This document shows positions 12,613-23,835 of a stretch of 64,000 nt of DNA, in pieces. Made by a program: the position numbers and the translations under genes. The notes beneath the pieces are model-generated. The model did no database searches, was not told the DNA's origin, and worked only from the letters and a program-made list of their open reading frames with translations. The stretch comes from Lineus longissimus (lineage: Eukaryota > Nemertea > Pilidiophora > Heteronemertea > Lineidae), in assembly GCF_910592395.1 (NCBI RefSeq), contig NC_088308.1, positions 4,092,001-4,156,000 of the forward strand, in the 5' to 3' direction. Every line of letters begins with the position of its first letter. Position 1 is the first letter of the stretch.

Positions 12613-15600
12613 CTACCATTGGTTGTAATTGCCACCTCGGTATCCACCCATGTTACCACCACCCATCTGTCGTGGCATCTTATTCCAATATTGCTGACCG
12701 CCACCATATCCACCCTCCGCCTTCCTCTTTCGGTTGCCACCCTGGTTGTGGAAGTCAATGTAGTGTACACCGGCAAGCTGTTGGTTCTTGTTACCACCCC
12801 CGCCACCACGACCACCCCGCCTGTTCTGCTGACCACCACGCCTGCAAATGCAAGATTTTAATGATTATGTCAGGGTTATGCATCGAATGCACCAAGATAT
12901 GATAGTTTTCAGAAGTCATTACAGTATACACTAGATATTGGTGAAACAATATCAGAATACAAAATTCTAATCCAGCTATTTCTTCAATCTACTCAAAACT
13001 TGCCAATCTTTTGTTAAGATCGTTGACTGAACAACAAATGGCAGTTGTAACCTCGGAGGTGGATTCCACTTGAGTGACCCTTAATCATACAAAAAAGCCT
13101 TTTCTGACTGTTCTCCGAGAGTGAAGGTGACTGGTTGTGGAGAAATTAAGAACTTTTGTGACCCATCACACCAATATGGGTAGGAAGTCGCATTTGGGGC
13201 ATATGGAGTCATCCACATGTAGATATAGTTTATAAGGTTATAAGCCAATACACTTTTATACCACTTCCATCATTGTATGTCACCAACTGAAAGTGGATCA
13301 TTTGACAAGATTGTTTTATATTGTTGGCGATTCCTAAATACTAGAACTGGTGACTTGCGACCTGATTGACGTGATGGGTCACATATATAAATAAAAAACT
13401 ATCGAGGTACTACAATGAAACTTTTACATCATGTGAACAAATGGTACTCTTGACAAAGGCCAGTGATATGGTATGCTATAAAATGTAGTATGTATGACTG
13501 GCCTTTGACAAACAGCAGAGCACGGAGGCTCACGACAAACAAAATCACTAGCAACAATTATCATAGGTTCCTTAGTTCAGATCACTGGCATTTCTCAATC
13601 AGGACTCAGAGACTCTAGTCCATTACCAGAATTCATCATTACTGTTTCAGAACCAAACACAAATTTTCAAAGTATTTACAAGTTTCAGACTGGAATAACT
13701 CATCATGGGTATGAAGGTGGCCGAAACTGACGCAGTGTTTGTAGTTGGACAAGAACCCATGAGAGGACTCAGATTTAATAGAATCTTTAACATGAGGTAC
13801 CGCGAGTTGATAAGAAAGGTCGTTATTCAAATTAGTGAAATGGGAAAAAATTAAATAGGAAAAAATACAACAACTATTGTTAAAGCTCTTTACAACTTAC
13901 AGGGACTGCTGACCAATTCACTGCATATGAGGGACGTGATCCCCTCCTTCCCAACCAAAACAGGCGAACAGAAATTTTGCTGTTCGCAATCAACCCCCCC
14001 TTGTACAAAGGCAGATGTGTAACAGAAGCCCTTCAACCGGCTTACTATCGTCATCACAGTACAATCTATTTTACACCTCTTCTGCAGTCCCTGGATAGTT
14101 GAGTGGACTAATGTAAAACTTTGGATGGAAAAGTGACAATGGGAAAGTTGTAATTTTGATTCCTTATAGATGAGAATCCCACGCCCAATTTTTTCACCTC
14201 AAGGCCATTAACACAACTGGATAAACTGAACCTAAGTACATACAGGTATTTTAAGTTTGTATAATTAAGGAAATAATTTCCTTCAAGTCACTTTTCCACA
14301 AACTGCACCACTAGCAAAGAGGTCATAAAGCACGACACTTTGCATGCATGTTAAGCTACGGGTGCGATTTCTTTTGCTTAAATAATACGAACTGTCCATA
14401 TCTGCCACCACCATACCCTTGATTTTGGAATCCACGTTGGCCACCCTGGCCACCCATGAGTGGTCTTGGCTGATTGGGGCCTGGACCCATCAAGGGGCGT
14501 ACTTGCCCTCCTCTTGGTGATCCAAAGTGTCCTCCTCCTCTCTGTCCAAAGTTGCCTCCCATACCGCCCATTCCTCCCATTGGGCCACCCCTGGAAAAAA
14601 ACCATTCATAATATTTGATAACCAATTGAAGCTAAGATGTGACCTTTATTCGATGGTAACTTTGAGAATTGGTCAAGACTCCTCAAGCCCCTTTATACCA
14701 GGATTAAGCAGTTTCCACTTGGACAGACTTTCAAGAGGTTGTTTCAGTTCAGAAACTACTGGCATTTCTCAATCAGGACTCAGAGACTCTAGTCCGTTTT
14801 ACCAGAATTCATCATGACTATGAAACACGAAACACTTTCAGTAGAACACAACTCCATGCTGCAGCAAAAACTGTAAAATACATAGAAAGCGATCCAACAC
14901 TGCAATCAATGTGTTAGAATAACAGGCCACCTTGTTCTGACCATCTAAAACATGATCACTTACCATCCTCCTCTGCCTCCGCGTCCCCCTCTTCCTCCAC
15001 GACCACCACCTCCTCGTGGCGACATACCGCCCCGGCCCCGGCCTCGTCCACCTCCAGGTGACATCATCATCTGAAACCCAACACAAATATATGTAGTCAC
15101 TGGGAAAAGCAAATGTCAAGAGAGAACCATAACTGATGACAAATGTTTTCCAACATGCATGATGCATTACGTACAGTTAAAAATGATATGACCAATGAGG
15201 TTTGAGCCAAATTCAAGCCAAGCTCCTTCCAGTGGTACATTTTCTTGTAAAGGTGTCTAAGAATAGGATCAAGTCTACAGTGCTAAATAAACACATTAGT
15301 TTCGTTGATAAATGCAGGCTTGGTCTCACAAAATACCTAATGTGAAAACCTTCCACCATTCTTACCCTACATGTATGACCCAAGACACATGGACATGTAG
15401 AGATAGAGGGAGTTCTGCCGCGGTACCTACCTTGCCCTTGCCCTGATTATTGCCTCCCATATTCTTTCCCTTCATTCCCTGTCGGCCCCTCTGTCTGAAT
15501 GGCTTCCTGGCCTCGATACCTGCAGCTATCTTGAGATCTCGAATCATGTGTAGTGTGACCCTATTCTCGTCTATCGTCAGGTCTTCGTGTTTCTTGATGC

Positions 15601-18600
15601 ATTCTTCCGATTCCTCCTCCTGTTCAAAACTCAGGTAGGCATAGCTGGAATAAGATTTCAAACTTAGCAAGGACAATATGATCTGCTTCTTGAAATTTAG
15701 ATAATCAGATATCTGTTGATCATGTAGTGTTATTCCAAATTGGTCTTTTGAAGATAAGGTTGCAACCAGAAAGCATTTTCACAGCTTATGACAAGAAAAA
15801 CATACATTTAAACTAAATTTAGAAACATCCAACATGTCACAGATAACTTAGCTTCAATTTTCAGACATTTTGTTGAATATCAGTCAGTGATCAAGACGGT
15901 CAGCAAATGAAAAGCTCACCCCTTATTTTTCTCATCAGCATCAATTGATGTCAGTATTGCTTTGGCTTCTGGGAATATTTCAGCGAGTTGCTCATCCGTG
16001 CAGTTGTCAGGTAAGTTGTGAACGTACACAACCCGTGTGTCATAATCGTCTGTAAAAAGAGGATGCATCAGGAGAACTGTCTTCGAGATGTGAAAATTGA
16101 ATCAATTCTTTACTCAGATCAGCCAAACACTCAATACTCAAATTTGTACTCGTAAGTCCAGCGATGGTCGAGTCAAATATGAGCTGTTTTAACAGATCCT
16201 ATCTCTGGTCCAATGTTCCTGCATGGAAGCAATATATTGAAATACGCTGATCATTTCAATGCGATTTTCAAAAATACGTGGAAGCTGTTCACCGAACAGA
16301 TGTGTTTTATACACAGTAATGGGGTAACGCCAGAGGGAAAGAACCATCTTCAGGAATTACCAAATAGTGCATGAGGACTAGTTACTCGGTAGTTGACCCC
16401 TGGCTATATGAAAATATGAGTGGTATTGAGAAGTTCAAGTTGACATGTACAACTACCATGAGGAAAGGAGGCATTCACTCATTAAAAACATTTATACATC
16501 CACCACAGAAATTCAACTGAAACAAAGGCAAGTCATGAATTATTTTGAAGGTCGAGGAAAACAGTGTAAACATGATCAAGAAAACTGCTGATTCTTATTT
16601 TAGCACAACGCAAGCTGTACCGTATTTTCCGGATTATCCCCCGCACTGCCCTATGACCCGCACCCCCTTTGACCATTACCTAAAGCCACGCAAGACCCGC
16701 ACCTGATTATGACCCGCACTGCTCCAAGACCCGCATTCTCCAAAAATAGTAAGCCATTCATTGATGTTGACATCCTAGAACCGCCATGTTTTTTTTAATT
16801 GTTAACCAAAGTGGATCAATTCCAGCATGGCCGTAACTATTTTCCCTAGCGGAGACATCACAAACTATGCGATCATGGCGGAAATATTGGTTGAAAACAA
16901 TGCGAAAACGATGGACATAAATCCTTATCAAGTAACCAGTTTGGTCCCCTTTTTTTTCTTTGGGGTTGGGGCTTATCCCTCTCAGAATCCACGCAAGACC
17001 CGCACCTTTGTATTACCCGCACCCCCACTTTTTGGGCCTGTTTGAGGGCAAAAAGCCGCGGGTCATACGCCGGAAAATACGGTAGTCGATTACTATTAAT
17101 GCTCCCAATTGGCTCAATTTACGACAAAACCTCAACTTTAAATGGCAACAATAACTACTTCTGAGCAACAGGGCTGCTTAGAAAATGAAACCACAGAAGA
17201 AAATAACAGAGCCGTGGCAATTTTTTCACATATTTTGTAATGTCTGCTACATCGTTTTTAATCATAACTGTTATTTTCATGTCATGTCTAAAATAAAAAG
17301 CAAAATAAGGTATTTGCAGCCCTATACGTACAAAGGTGGATTTTGTGGCCGTTGTGAATGACAACTTTTGAATCTGCTTCCTTACCGGTTGCCTTCTTGA
17401 TCTGATGTGTCAAGTGGGGTTTGATGGTGTCAATGACCGCAGCTGCAAACAAGAAAACACACAAGGTGAGTACGCTGTGACAATGTGCATGAAAAGATCC
17501 AGAGTTATGACAGAAAATATCTTTTTCAGAAAATTAACAGAATTTCGAATAGAGGTGTGAATCTAAGGCTGATTTTATCAAAGAAAGACCCCAAATTCAA
17601 TAATGCAAAAAGTACACCAACAATTTCAAATCCCCTTTTCGCAATTTTTTTCCAGGTAAAACCATTTTGATATCATTATCATTTCTTTTTTCTTTGACCA
17701 TCATAACTCTGGATTGTCTGTTGAAAAGAAAAATTACCAATGCATACAAGACGAGGAAAATCCGCATAAAAAAATGGCAGGAGTCAGTATGGGAGTTTGC
17801 ACATTTGCTTTCACTGGTCAAGCAGACCAAGTCATATGACTGACATGCAAATTAGGGCGCTTTGTCATAGGCTTTTTTCACTAAAGTTCTTTTTATAGTA
17901 AGCAGGCATATTGTTGCATCGCTCGTGTAATTTTTCTAGTTAGATTATTAGTTCATGCAAGACTTTTCTAGTCGAGTCTTAGTTTTCTAATCAATGGGTA
18001 TTTTGAGTGAGCTAGGCAGCGTTTTTGTCTAGGTACGTAAGTACTGAGACACAATTCACAAAGGGGAAGAGACTGGCTCAAATAAAATAAGAGGAAATTG
18101 TATGTTGTAAATGTAAATCGAACATAAAAGAGAACATGCTGCTCCCCTTAGCTGTGGCACATGCACAGGAGAGGATACAGCTGTTCCTTCACTAGGAAAG
18201 CTACAATATTCAACACAGAACTGAAAACAATATCGACCCCCAACACATCGCCTGAAGGCAGTGGGGGGTCTAATACCTATAACTCAACATACACTTGTAG
18301 GCAGTGCCTGCCTCGTCGGGCTCTAGCTGCCTTACGGTGTGCTCTCCCACTGATAATTTTATGTCTCGCAACTGAGAAGCAGCCTCACGGGCATCCTTGC
18401 GAGTGTTGAAATGCATCTCAACAAAGCTGAAACGGAAAAAATATACAGAACAATTACTTGAGTGGACTGGCTACTACAACAGAAGCCAATACTTCATCTC
18501 AAGACTATCCACAAGGGATGATGAGACATTTTGGGGGGGATTTATAGGTCAATTTCTGGTATCCAGCTGTGCTGGTTCTTTTTTCTCCTGTAAAAAGACA

Positions 18601-21548
18601 GTGGGAGACACACAGCCACAAATGAGCTGGTACTGGTAGAGCACTTGGGAATGGAGGACTTGTCGTGACTTGCATACGGATTAGCCGTGTCACATCCAGA
18701 GTTGCGTAGAATATATATTTGTTGGGTACGATTGTTCTTTTTTCTTCCATTTCTGGGTTTCACATGCCTGCAAGAAACAATACACCACAGTATCGGGTGA
18801 ACGCCACAAGACGCACAAGGTTATGCGTCAGTATTGACGGCTGAAAGCAAAATTAGAAGTTGTTACAAGTTGAACATTGTGTTCTGACATGTATCATTCG
18901 GGATATATAGATGTTTCATGATTTCTCAGCACAGAGCTGGAGATGGGGAAATTTTCAATATTTTGCCAGTTGTTTTACAAAAGGCAACAAACCACAATAT
19001 GTTTACCATAGGAGAGAATCACTTCTTTGATTGTCTTAAGCAACATTCTATCATACTGATTTTACATCATAGCTAGCCTCGGGTGCAGAAGCACTTACTG
19101 CTACTTGCTCTCATCTCTTGCACTCGGCATATCACTCACTAATTCAATTCAATTGAAGGAATTTCCTGCCGACATTGAAATGATATATTATGTCAAACAG
19201 AACAGGTCTTAAAATAATGAAAACAATTAGAACGAAGGGCAGTCAGGACTTGAAATTTGTAAAGATTACAGGCATGTCTTATAGAGTGATACGTTCCGAC
19301 TAGGTTGCCACTAAAGACATCACGTGGCTCCAAGACAAAACTACCACATTATGTCAACCAAGTTGGCTCATGCTTTGTTGCAGCCACTTAGGGATACCAG
19401 CATTTCAAGCCCTGCAAGTTCCAGATACATGTTAAAGGAAGCCATTAAAACCAGATGCATGGATACCAGTGATATCAGCCCAACACAGGGCTGACCATTT
19501 TTTAGGGCAGGTATTTTTTCCTGGGTAGACTCCCGTGTCCAGACGTGGACACTCTTTTAGTGCCCAATACATACCCCTTCTTCCTTTTTTCAACATCCTG
19601 CACAAATTTGACCATGAAATGCTGCGACTTTGACAGTTCGGTTTGGAGTCCCTCACTTGACATATCCTCGATGTTCATCGGGTAAACAATGACTGTGCGC
19701 ATCCGCGTCTCGGCAATACGTGCTGAAGAAAGCATGAAACAAAGTGACAAAGTGCTCAAAAATCATCATAATACTTTGCGAGTACAAAATAACTTGGTCG
19801 ATTTTGCTCAGAAGTCTGCTCACTCCTGCCCCAGCACATCTAACCCACCAAGCCACATGCCACAGTGGGCAGATGGTCCGAGGGTTAACAGCCCACATGA
19901 ATGGCTGTCTTCTGGACCCCTGCACTTTCATCATTGCAAATTCATAGACCAAATAACCTATATTTTAAAAGTAAACACTGCCCGTGTGAATGACATTTTC
20001 ACAGGTACCATGAGGAAAACCACATTTGTTCAGGCTAACGGGAATCATCTATTGCTCACCAGCTTATAAGACACTACAATTCAGCCAATATTGTTAGTAG
20101 TAATGTTCTGCCATACCTCCAGACATCTTCAGCAATAAACTCTCAGGTGGTAATGAGCATGGATGGCCAAGGTTACCATAACTTTGCCTTTGTGACTCCC
20201 AACAACCAGTCTTACCTTCTTGTATCTGTGCGTATGTTGGTAATTCTGGCACTCCTTCTGGAAGTGTAATCTTCTTGGTGTCCTTTTTCTCCTCTACCTT
20301 TACTGCTTCCGTTTCCGTCTCCATTTCTGTTTCTTCCTTTGTTTCCATTTCCTCCTCAGCACCTACACAAACAGTTCAGTCAGAATGAGTCAAAAGCTAA
20401 GAAGACAATGACTGATGCACTATGAATTAGTCACTTCTGCATGTAGTTCTCGTTCTACATACTAGTCATGATTTCAAGATTAGAATTTCTCACAAATAAA
20501 TGACACGAAAAAGTTACTGGTATTTATAGAATTAATCAATTCTAGAGGGAGAGATGAAGAAATTTAAATCTCACCTTCTGTTTTTTCTTCCTCTTCTGCA
20601 GGTACTTCCTTGACTTCTGCATCTCCATTTGTATCCTCCTCATTCAAAATCTGGTCATCAATTGGTTCATCAGCCGCAGCTTCCTCACCAGCAGTTTCAG
20701 CCAACAAATCTCCATCTGCTTCGACCTCAGCAGCACCTGCAACAGGTAACTTCATGGTTGCAATCGGTGGAAAATGTTAAAAAATATATAACTGGTCTGT
20801 CTCAACTCCAGACCTGTGATGAAGTGACATGGAGAACACTTCTGAATGTTATGAAAATGAACTCAGATCATTCTGTTTTATGGACAGTGGCATAGCTAAG
20901 GTGTGACAACATCAAATCATACATGCCCAATTACTAAAAACACAAACAGTACAGTTGCACAGTTGAGCATTGTGTGCACAAGCAATTTGACAGATGTGCT
21001 GGCAAGCAAGTATCTCATCTTTCTGGATGCCTGGCTAAGTTAACGAGTGACACCAAAGCCAAGCTTGATACAGGCTATTAAATAATTCAATTTTATGATC
21101 AGCTTAAATAAACAAAGAGTGCTGCCCACACAGTATGAAAACAAGGATACAATGGAAGCCACTGCTGGCCACAACAAACAGGCAGCAAACAAAAGACCGC
21201 ATGGTCACACACCACATGTTCTTTTGTTCATTGTGCCTATATTTAGGTTTGTTTGGGCCAGTAGACTGAGCAGTGGCTTCCACCGCCAGGTGTAAAAGGG
21301 TCTATCAAAGTGCATCCCTTTCCAGACTGTGCCCATTTCCCAACAACCTTTCAGATTTCTAACTGAAACACTATCTTACATATCACACAAACTCATATTT
21401 ATGTAATCAGCAAGAGTCGAGTACCTTTACAATGTTCCTCGAGTCTTGAAACCAAGTCAGATTTCTTTCCAGTGACAGGGAGGCTTCTTGATACACAGGC
21501 CTCCTTCAACTGGGCCACAGTCATCTTGTTCCAATCAGTGTCAGACAT
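12613..21548 (-). CDS. SAP-acidic-2xRRM-RGG nuclear RNA-binding protein (nucleolin-like architecture)
   Basis: Coding exons on the minus strand: 21548-21425, 20736-20575, 20362-20216, 19722-19575, 18426-18293, 17442-17386, 16049-15920, 15644-15431, 15070-14964, 14590 to 14393 or 14417 (donor uncertain), 12841-12613. This gives 549 or 541 residues. ATG at 21548 directly follows an acceptor, so a 5' UTR exon lies upstream. Residues 1-41 form a SAP DNA-binding domain (WNKMTVAQLKEACVSR...). Residues 42-144 are Glu/Asp-rich. RRM1 is about 152-225 (RNP1-like KGFVEMHF). RRM2 is about 262-335 (RNP2 VVYVHNL, RNP1 KGYAYLSF). From about 373 the tail is RGG/GGM-rich. Acidic region + RRMs + RGG is the nucleolin plan; the N-terminal SAP domain also recalls SAFB/hnRNP-U-type proteins. 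Intronic snoRNAs favour a ribosome-biogenesis role. Orthology is not proven. Confidence 0.85.
13450..13511 (+). ncRNA. 62-nt imperfect hairpin in an intron (microRNA-like or repeat-derived)
   Basis: TTGACAAAGGCCAGTGATAT at the left pairs with GTATGACTGGCCTTTGACAA at the right. I count about 20 base pairs with two mismatches and a loop of about 15-20 nt. On the plus strand some pairs are G-U wobbles that would be A-C mismatches on the minus strand, so a plus-strand RNA (antisense to the host gene) would fold better. Size fits a pre-microRNA, but a hairpin transposon remnant explains it equally well. Confidence 0.3.
13572..13645 (-). ncRNA. Box C/D snoRNA, copy 2
   Basis: Minus-strand order: box C ATGATGA (13639-13633), guide ending GACTAGAGTCT, D' CTGA, C'-like TGATTGA, then box D CTGA (13580-13577). 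AGT/ACT flanks can pair as a minimal terminal stem. It lies in the large intron between the RGG exon and the last coding exon. Relative to the other copies it lacks two bases just before the guide (AATGGACTAG instead of AAACGGACTAG), yet both boxes and guide are intact. Confidence 0.8.
14741..14826 (-). ncRNA. Box C/D snoRNA, copy 3
   Basis: Minus strand: box C ATGATGA (14815-14809), guide CGGACTAGAGTCT, D' CTGA, C'-like TGATTGA, box D CTGA (14752-14749). This copy has the best terminal stem: GTTTCA (plus strand 14741-14746) is complementary to TGAAAC (14820-14825) on the far side of the boxes. It lies in the intron between the two RGG-encoding exons, about 150 nt upstream of the next acceptor. 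Confidence 0.82.
16620..17082. mobile_element. Non-autonomous DNA transposon (MITE), ~463 bp
   Basis: Termini are inverted repeats: CCGTATTTTCCGG at the left and CCGGAAAATACGG at the right, each flanked by TA, which would be a mariner-type TA target duplication. Inside, GACCCGCAC-like motifs repeat near both ends (e.g. TATGACCCGCACC, AAGACCCGCACC, TTACCCGCACC). No ORF for a transposase is present. It sits in the intron between the 57-nt exon and the second RRM exon of the SAP/RRM gene. Confidence 0.75.
21150..21290. repeat. Imperfect inverted repeat (~135 bp)
   Basis: GGAAGCCACTGCT near 21,156 is inverted as AGCAGTGGCTTCC near 21,275. Further partial pairing (GGCCACAACAAAC against GTTTGTTTGGGCC) continues inward. 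It lies in the first coding intron of the SAP/RRM gene. A small hairpin transposon remnant is the likeliest explanation. Confidence 0.4.
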
Positions 21549-22504
21549 CTGTAAATATAACAATCATTCAAGTCATAAAACAAATGCCAAGTCAGAGACC
21601 TTTTCAGAAAAGTTAATTTTGGCCTGCCTTTTATCTTGTGTTTTTGGAACGATTTTATAATCCCTGTTTACAGCCCAAAAAAAGGTCATCGGTTGATTAG
21701 ATTAGCGCTACTGTTCAATGCAATCATACTATACGTCATTTGCAATCGGGGATTGTAAATTTTAATTTTAACCACGTTTTTTTCTGGGTAGGTGAATCGC
21801 CACACAATGAAAACTGAAACAAACTTATGTCCAAGAAATTGCCCGTCCCCAACTCATACCAAATACCACCATAACTCGGACCGCTTGTAATATACAGTCC
21901 TAACCTCAACCTTCATTAGTATTCATATATCTCGTCATATTGGCTTTCATCGTTGTTTGTGTTAGTACTATATGACATCACGGTGCCCAACATTTATACA
22001 TAGTTATTGGACCGAGCAGTATACAACTAGTATTAGAAGCAGTCCGAGTTGGTGCCCAATGGTGGTCAGAGTTGGGGATGGGCGGAGTTGGTCATACAAC
22101 ATTGAATGTTCAGTAACACAATGCAGACGTCATGATCTAGGCAGTAAGGCACGGACACCAGCAATATTATAACAAAGGAGTAATGAATGAATCATCCATC
22201 GCAGCCATCTTGAATAAAGGCACACAAAGGCATGCATTGCACTACTCCTGGCTGTACTGTAGGCTGTAGCAAGTACAGGCAAAGTGCGCTGGGCATAGAA
22301 AACATGTGGAGGGGACTTCTCGATCAGGTTTAGGCGGCAGATCCGCATAAATATGATTTAAGTCTTGTTTTATTCTCCTCTATATAACATAGGTTAAATA
22401 ATAAACCATCTGATATTTACAAATTCTATACGATTACCTTTATTTTTTGAGTGATTCTTTCGGTAAAATTCGGTGATAAGATATGGGTTAGAGACGTGCG
22501 AGCA

Positions 22505-22514
22505 GCGCATGCGC
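22505..22514. promoter_or_regulatory. NRF1-type palindrome in the divergent promoter region
   Basis: GCGCATGCGC matches the core of the nuclear respiratory factor 1 consensus, which is common in housekeeping promoters. It lies between the minus-strand SAP/RRM gene (ATG 21548) and the plus-strand STAND gene (ATG 23836), both of which have acceptors just before their ATG and hence 5' UTR exons in this interval. Transcription starts themselves could not be placed. Confidence 0.4.
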
Positions 22515-22769
22515 AAATCAAGAAAGCACGCTTTTACCTCTAATATGATTGGTTGATGTTAATTGCCCAAACTCGCACATTGACGGTGACATTGTGGTTG
22601 TGACATTGTCCTTGTCTTGACTTGAGGCTCTGAGACAAAACACCAGGATTTTCTCAGAATGTAGTCTTGTCGGTCTGGACCATTTTAAATGGATTACCAT
22701 CTATCATTTTAAAGGTCTGAGCCTTCAACGGTGACCTCGATCACGACACCGCCTATGGCCTAGATAGCA

Positions 22770-23620
22770 AAGATTAAAGAATGTGGGCCGCATAGGCTCT
22801 ACGGGTATTTGTATTGGCAATATCAGATATGGGTCCATATACCATTGTATTGTATATGGGTGTAATGTGGGTTTCGTACAGGCAAATATAGGCACATTTT
22901 GCATGTAGGTTTCATATGGGGACCAAGTGAGCAGATTTGGGCTCACTGTTGCTGAGCCTCACTGGGTGTCACATGCATGTGGGCCCCACATGGGATATCG
23001 CATGGCATGGGCAACCTGGGCTGATTGTTCAGATCAACTATATCTTATATTAATTTTGTTGTAATTATTATGCTCAAAATCAATTAATGAAAATAAAGAT
23101 GAGGGTATTATCAACCAAACAAGGGCAAAGGAGGTGTAAGTTAATTGACTGATTGTGGTTACTAGGCTCAAAATGGATTTAAGTGTTTCAGAATGCAAAC
23201 CATGGGCATAAAACATCACAGAAACATCAGATCCTAAATCTTTTCACAATTTGGTACTGGTGGTTTGCCAATGAAGACATCAAGGCTTACTCCAGATATT
23301 TACCCCTTACACGCTGTGGAGAGGTGAGTGCCCAACTCATCTCACCCAGGGGCTGCTGGTGAAAACTTGCACAGTTAGGGGATTTTTATTCAGAAGCAGT
23401 ACCTCGTGCTGAAGGTTAGGCCTATGCTGTAAAACTGAAGAGAAGAAATGAGTTCTAAAGGCCAATGTACACCTGTCACACATATCATATGAAAAATACC
23501 ATTCAATGAACCCAAAAGGAAGTCCATATAGAACCCATATAATACCTACATATGCCCAGTTTGCCCACATGGTCCCCATCCGAAAACCCGGGTGCATATT
23601 TCACATTGGGTCTGGGTGCA
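22770..23620. repeat. Degenerate ATATGGG/ATGTGGG-rich repeat tracts
   Basis: Two tracts (about 22,780-23,010 and 23,500-23,620) are dense in ATATGGG, ATGTGGG and GGGCAAA-type words; the second carries them mainly in the opposite orientation (CCCATAT, CCCACAT). They may be two parts of one old element. No coding evidence. Confidence 0.35.
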
Positions 23621-23835
23621 AGGTAGAATGTCCACCATCACCCAAGGAATTGATCACATTCCTGATTCTCTCGGCTTTCTGGTCCTCAATGAAGATGGTG
23701 TTGTACTTCAGTGTAAGTTTCTGGCTGATTTGTGAAGCCTGCAAGAGCATAAGTGATAAACATGATTATCCACTGAATCCGGCCCACTCAGTCTATTCAG
23801 CTTGTTTCTTTCCATTTACAGACTGACCAGAAGAC

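Noticed and set aside
14838-15167. 109-codon minus-strand frame and other overlapping frames around the RGG exons
   Set aside because: They read through the RGG exon out of frame and into introns; the spliced RGG frame explains the sequence.
19830-19945. ATGATGA word on the minus strand as a fourth snoRNA
   Set aside because: The nearest box D is over 100 nt away and no guide, D' or terminal stem is visible.
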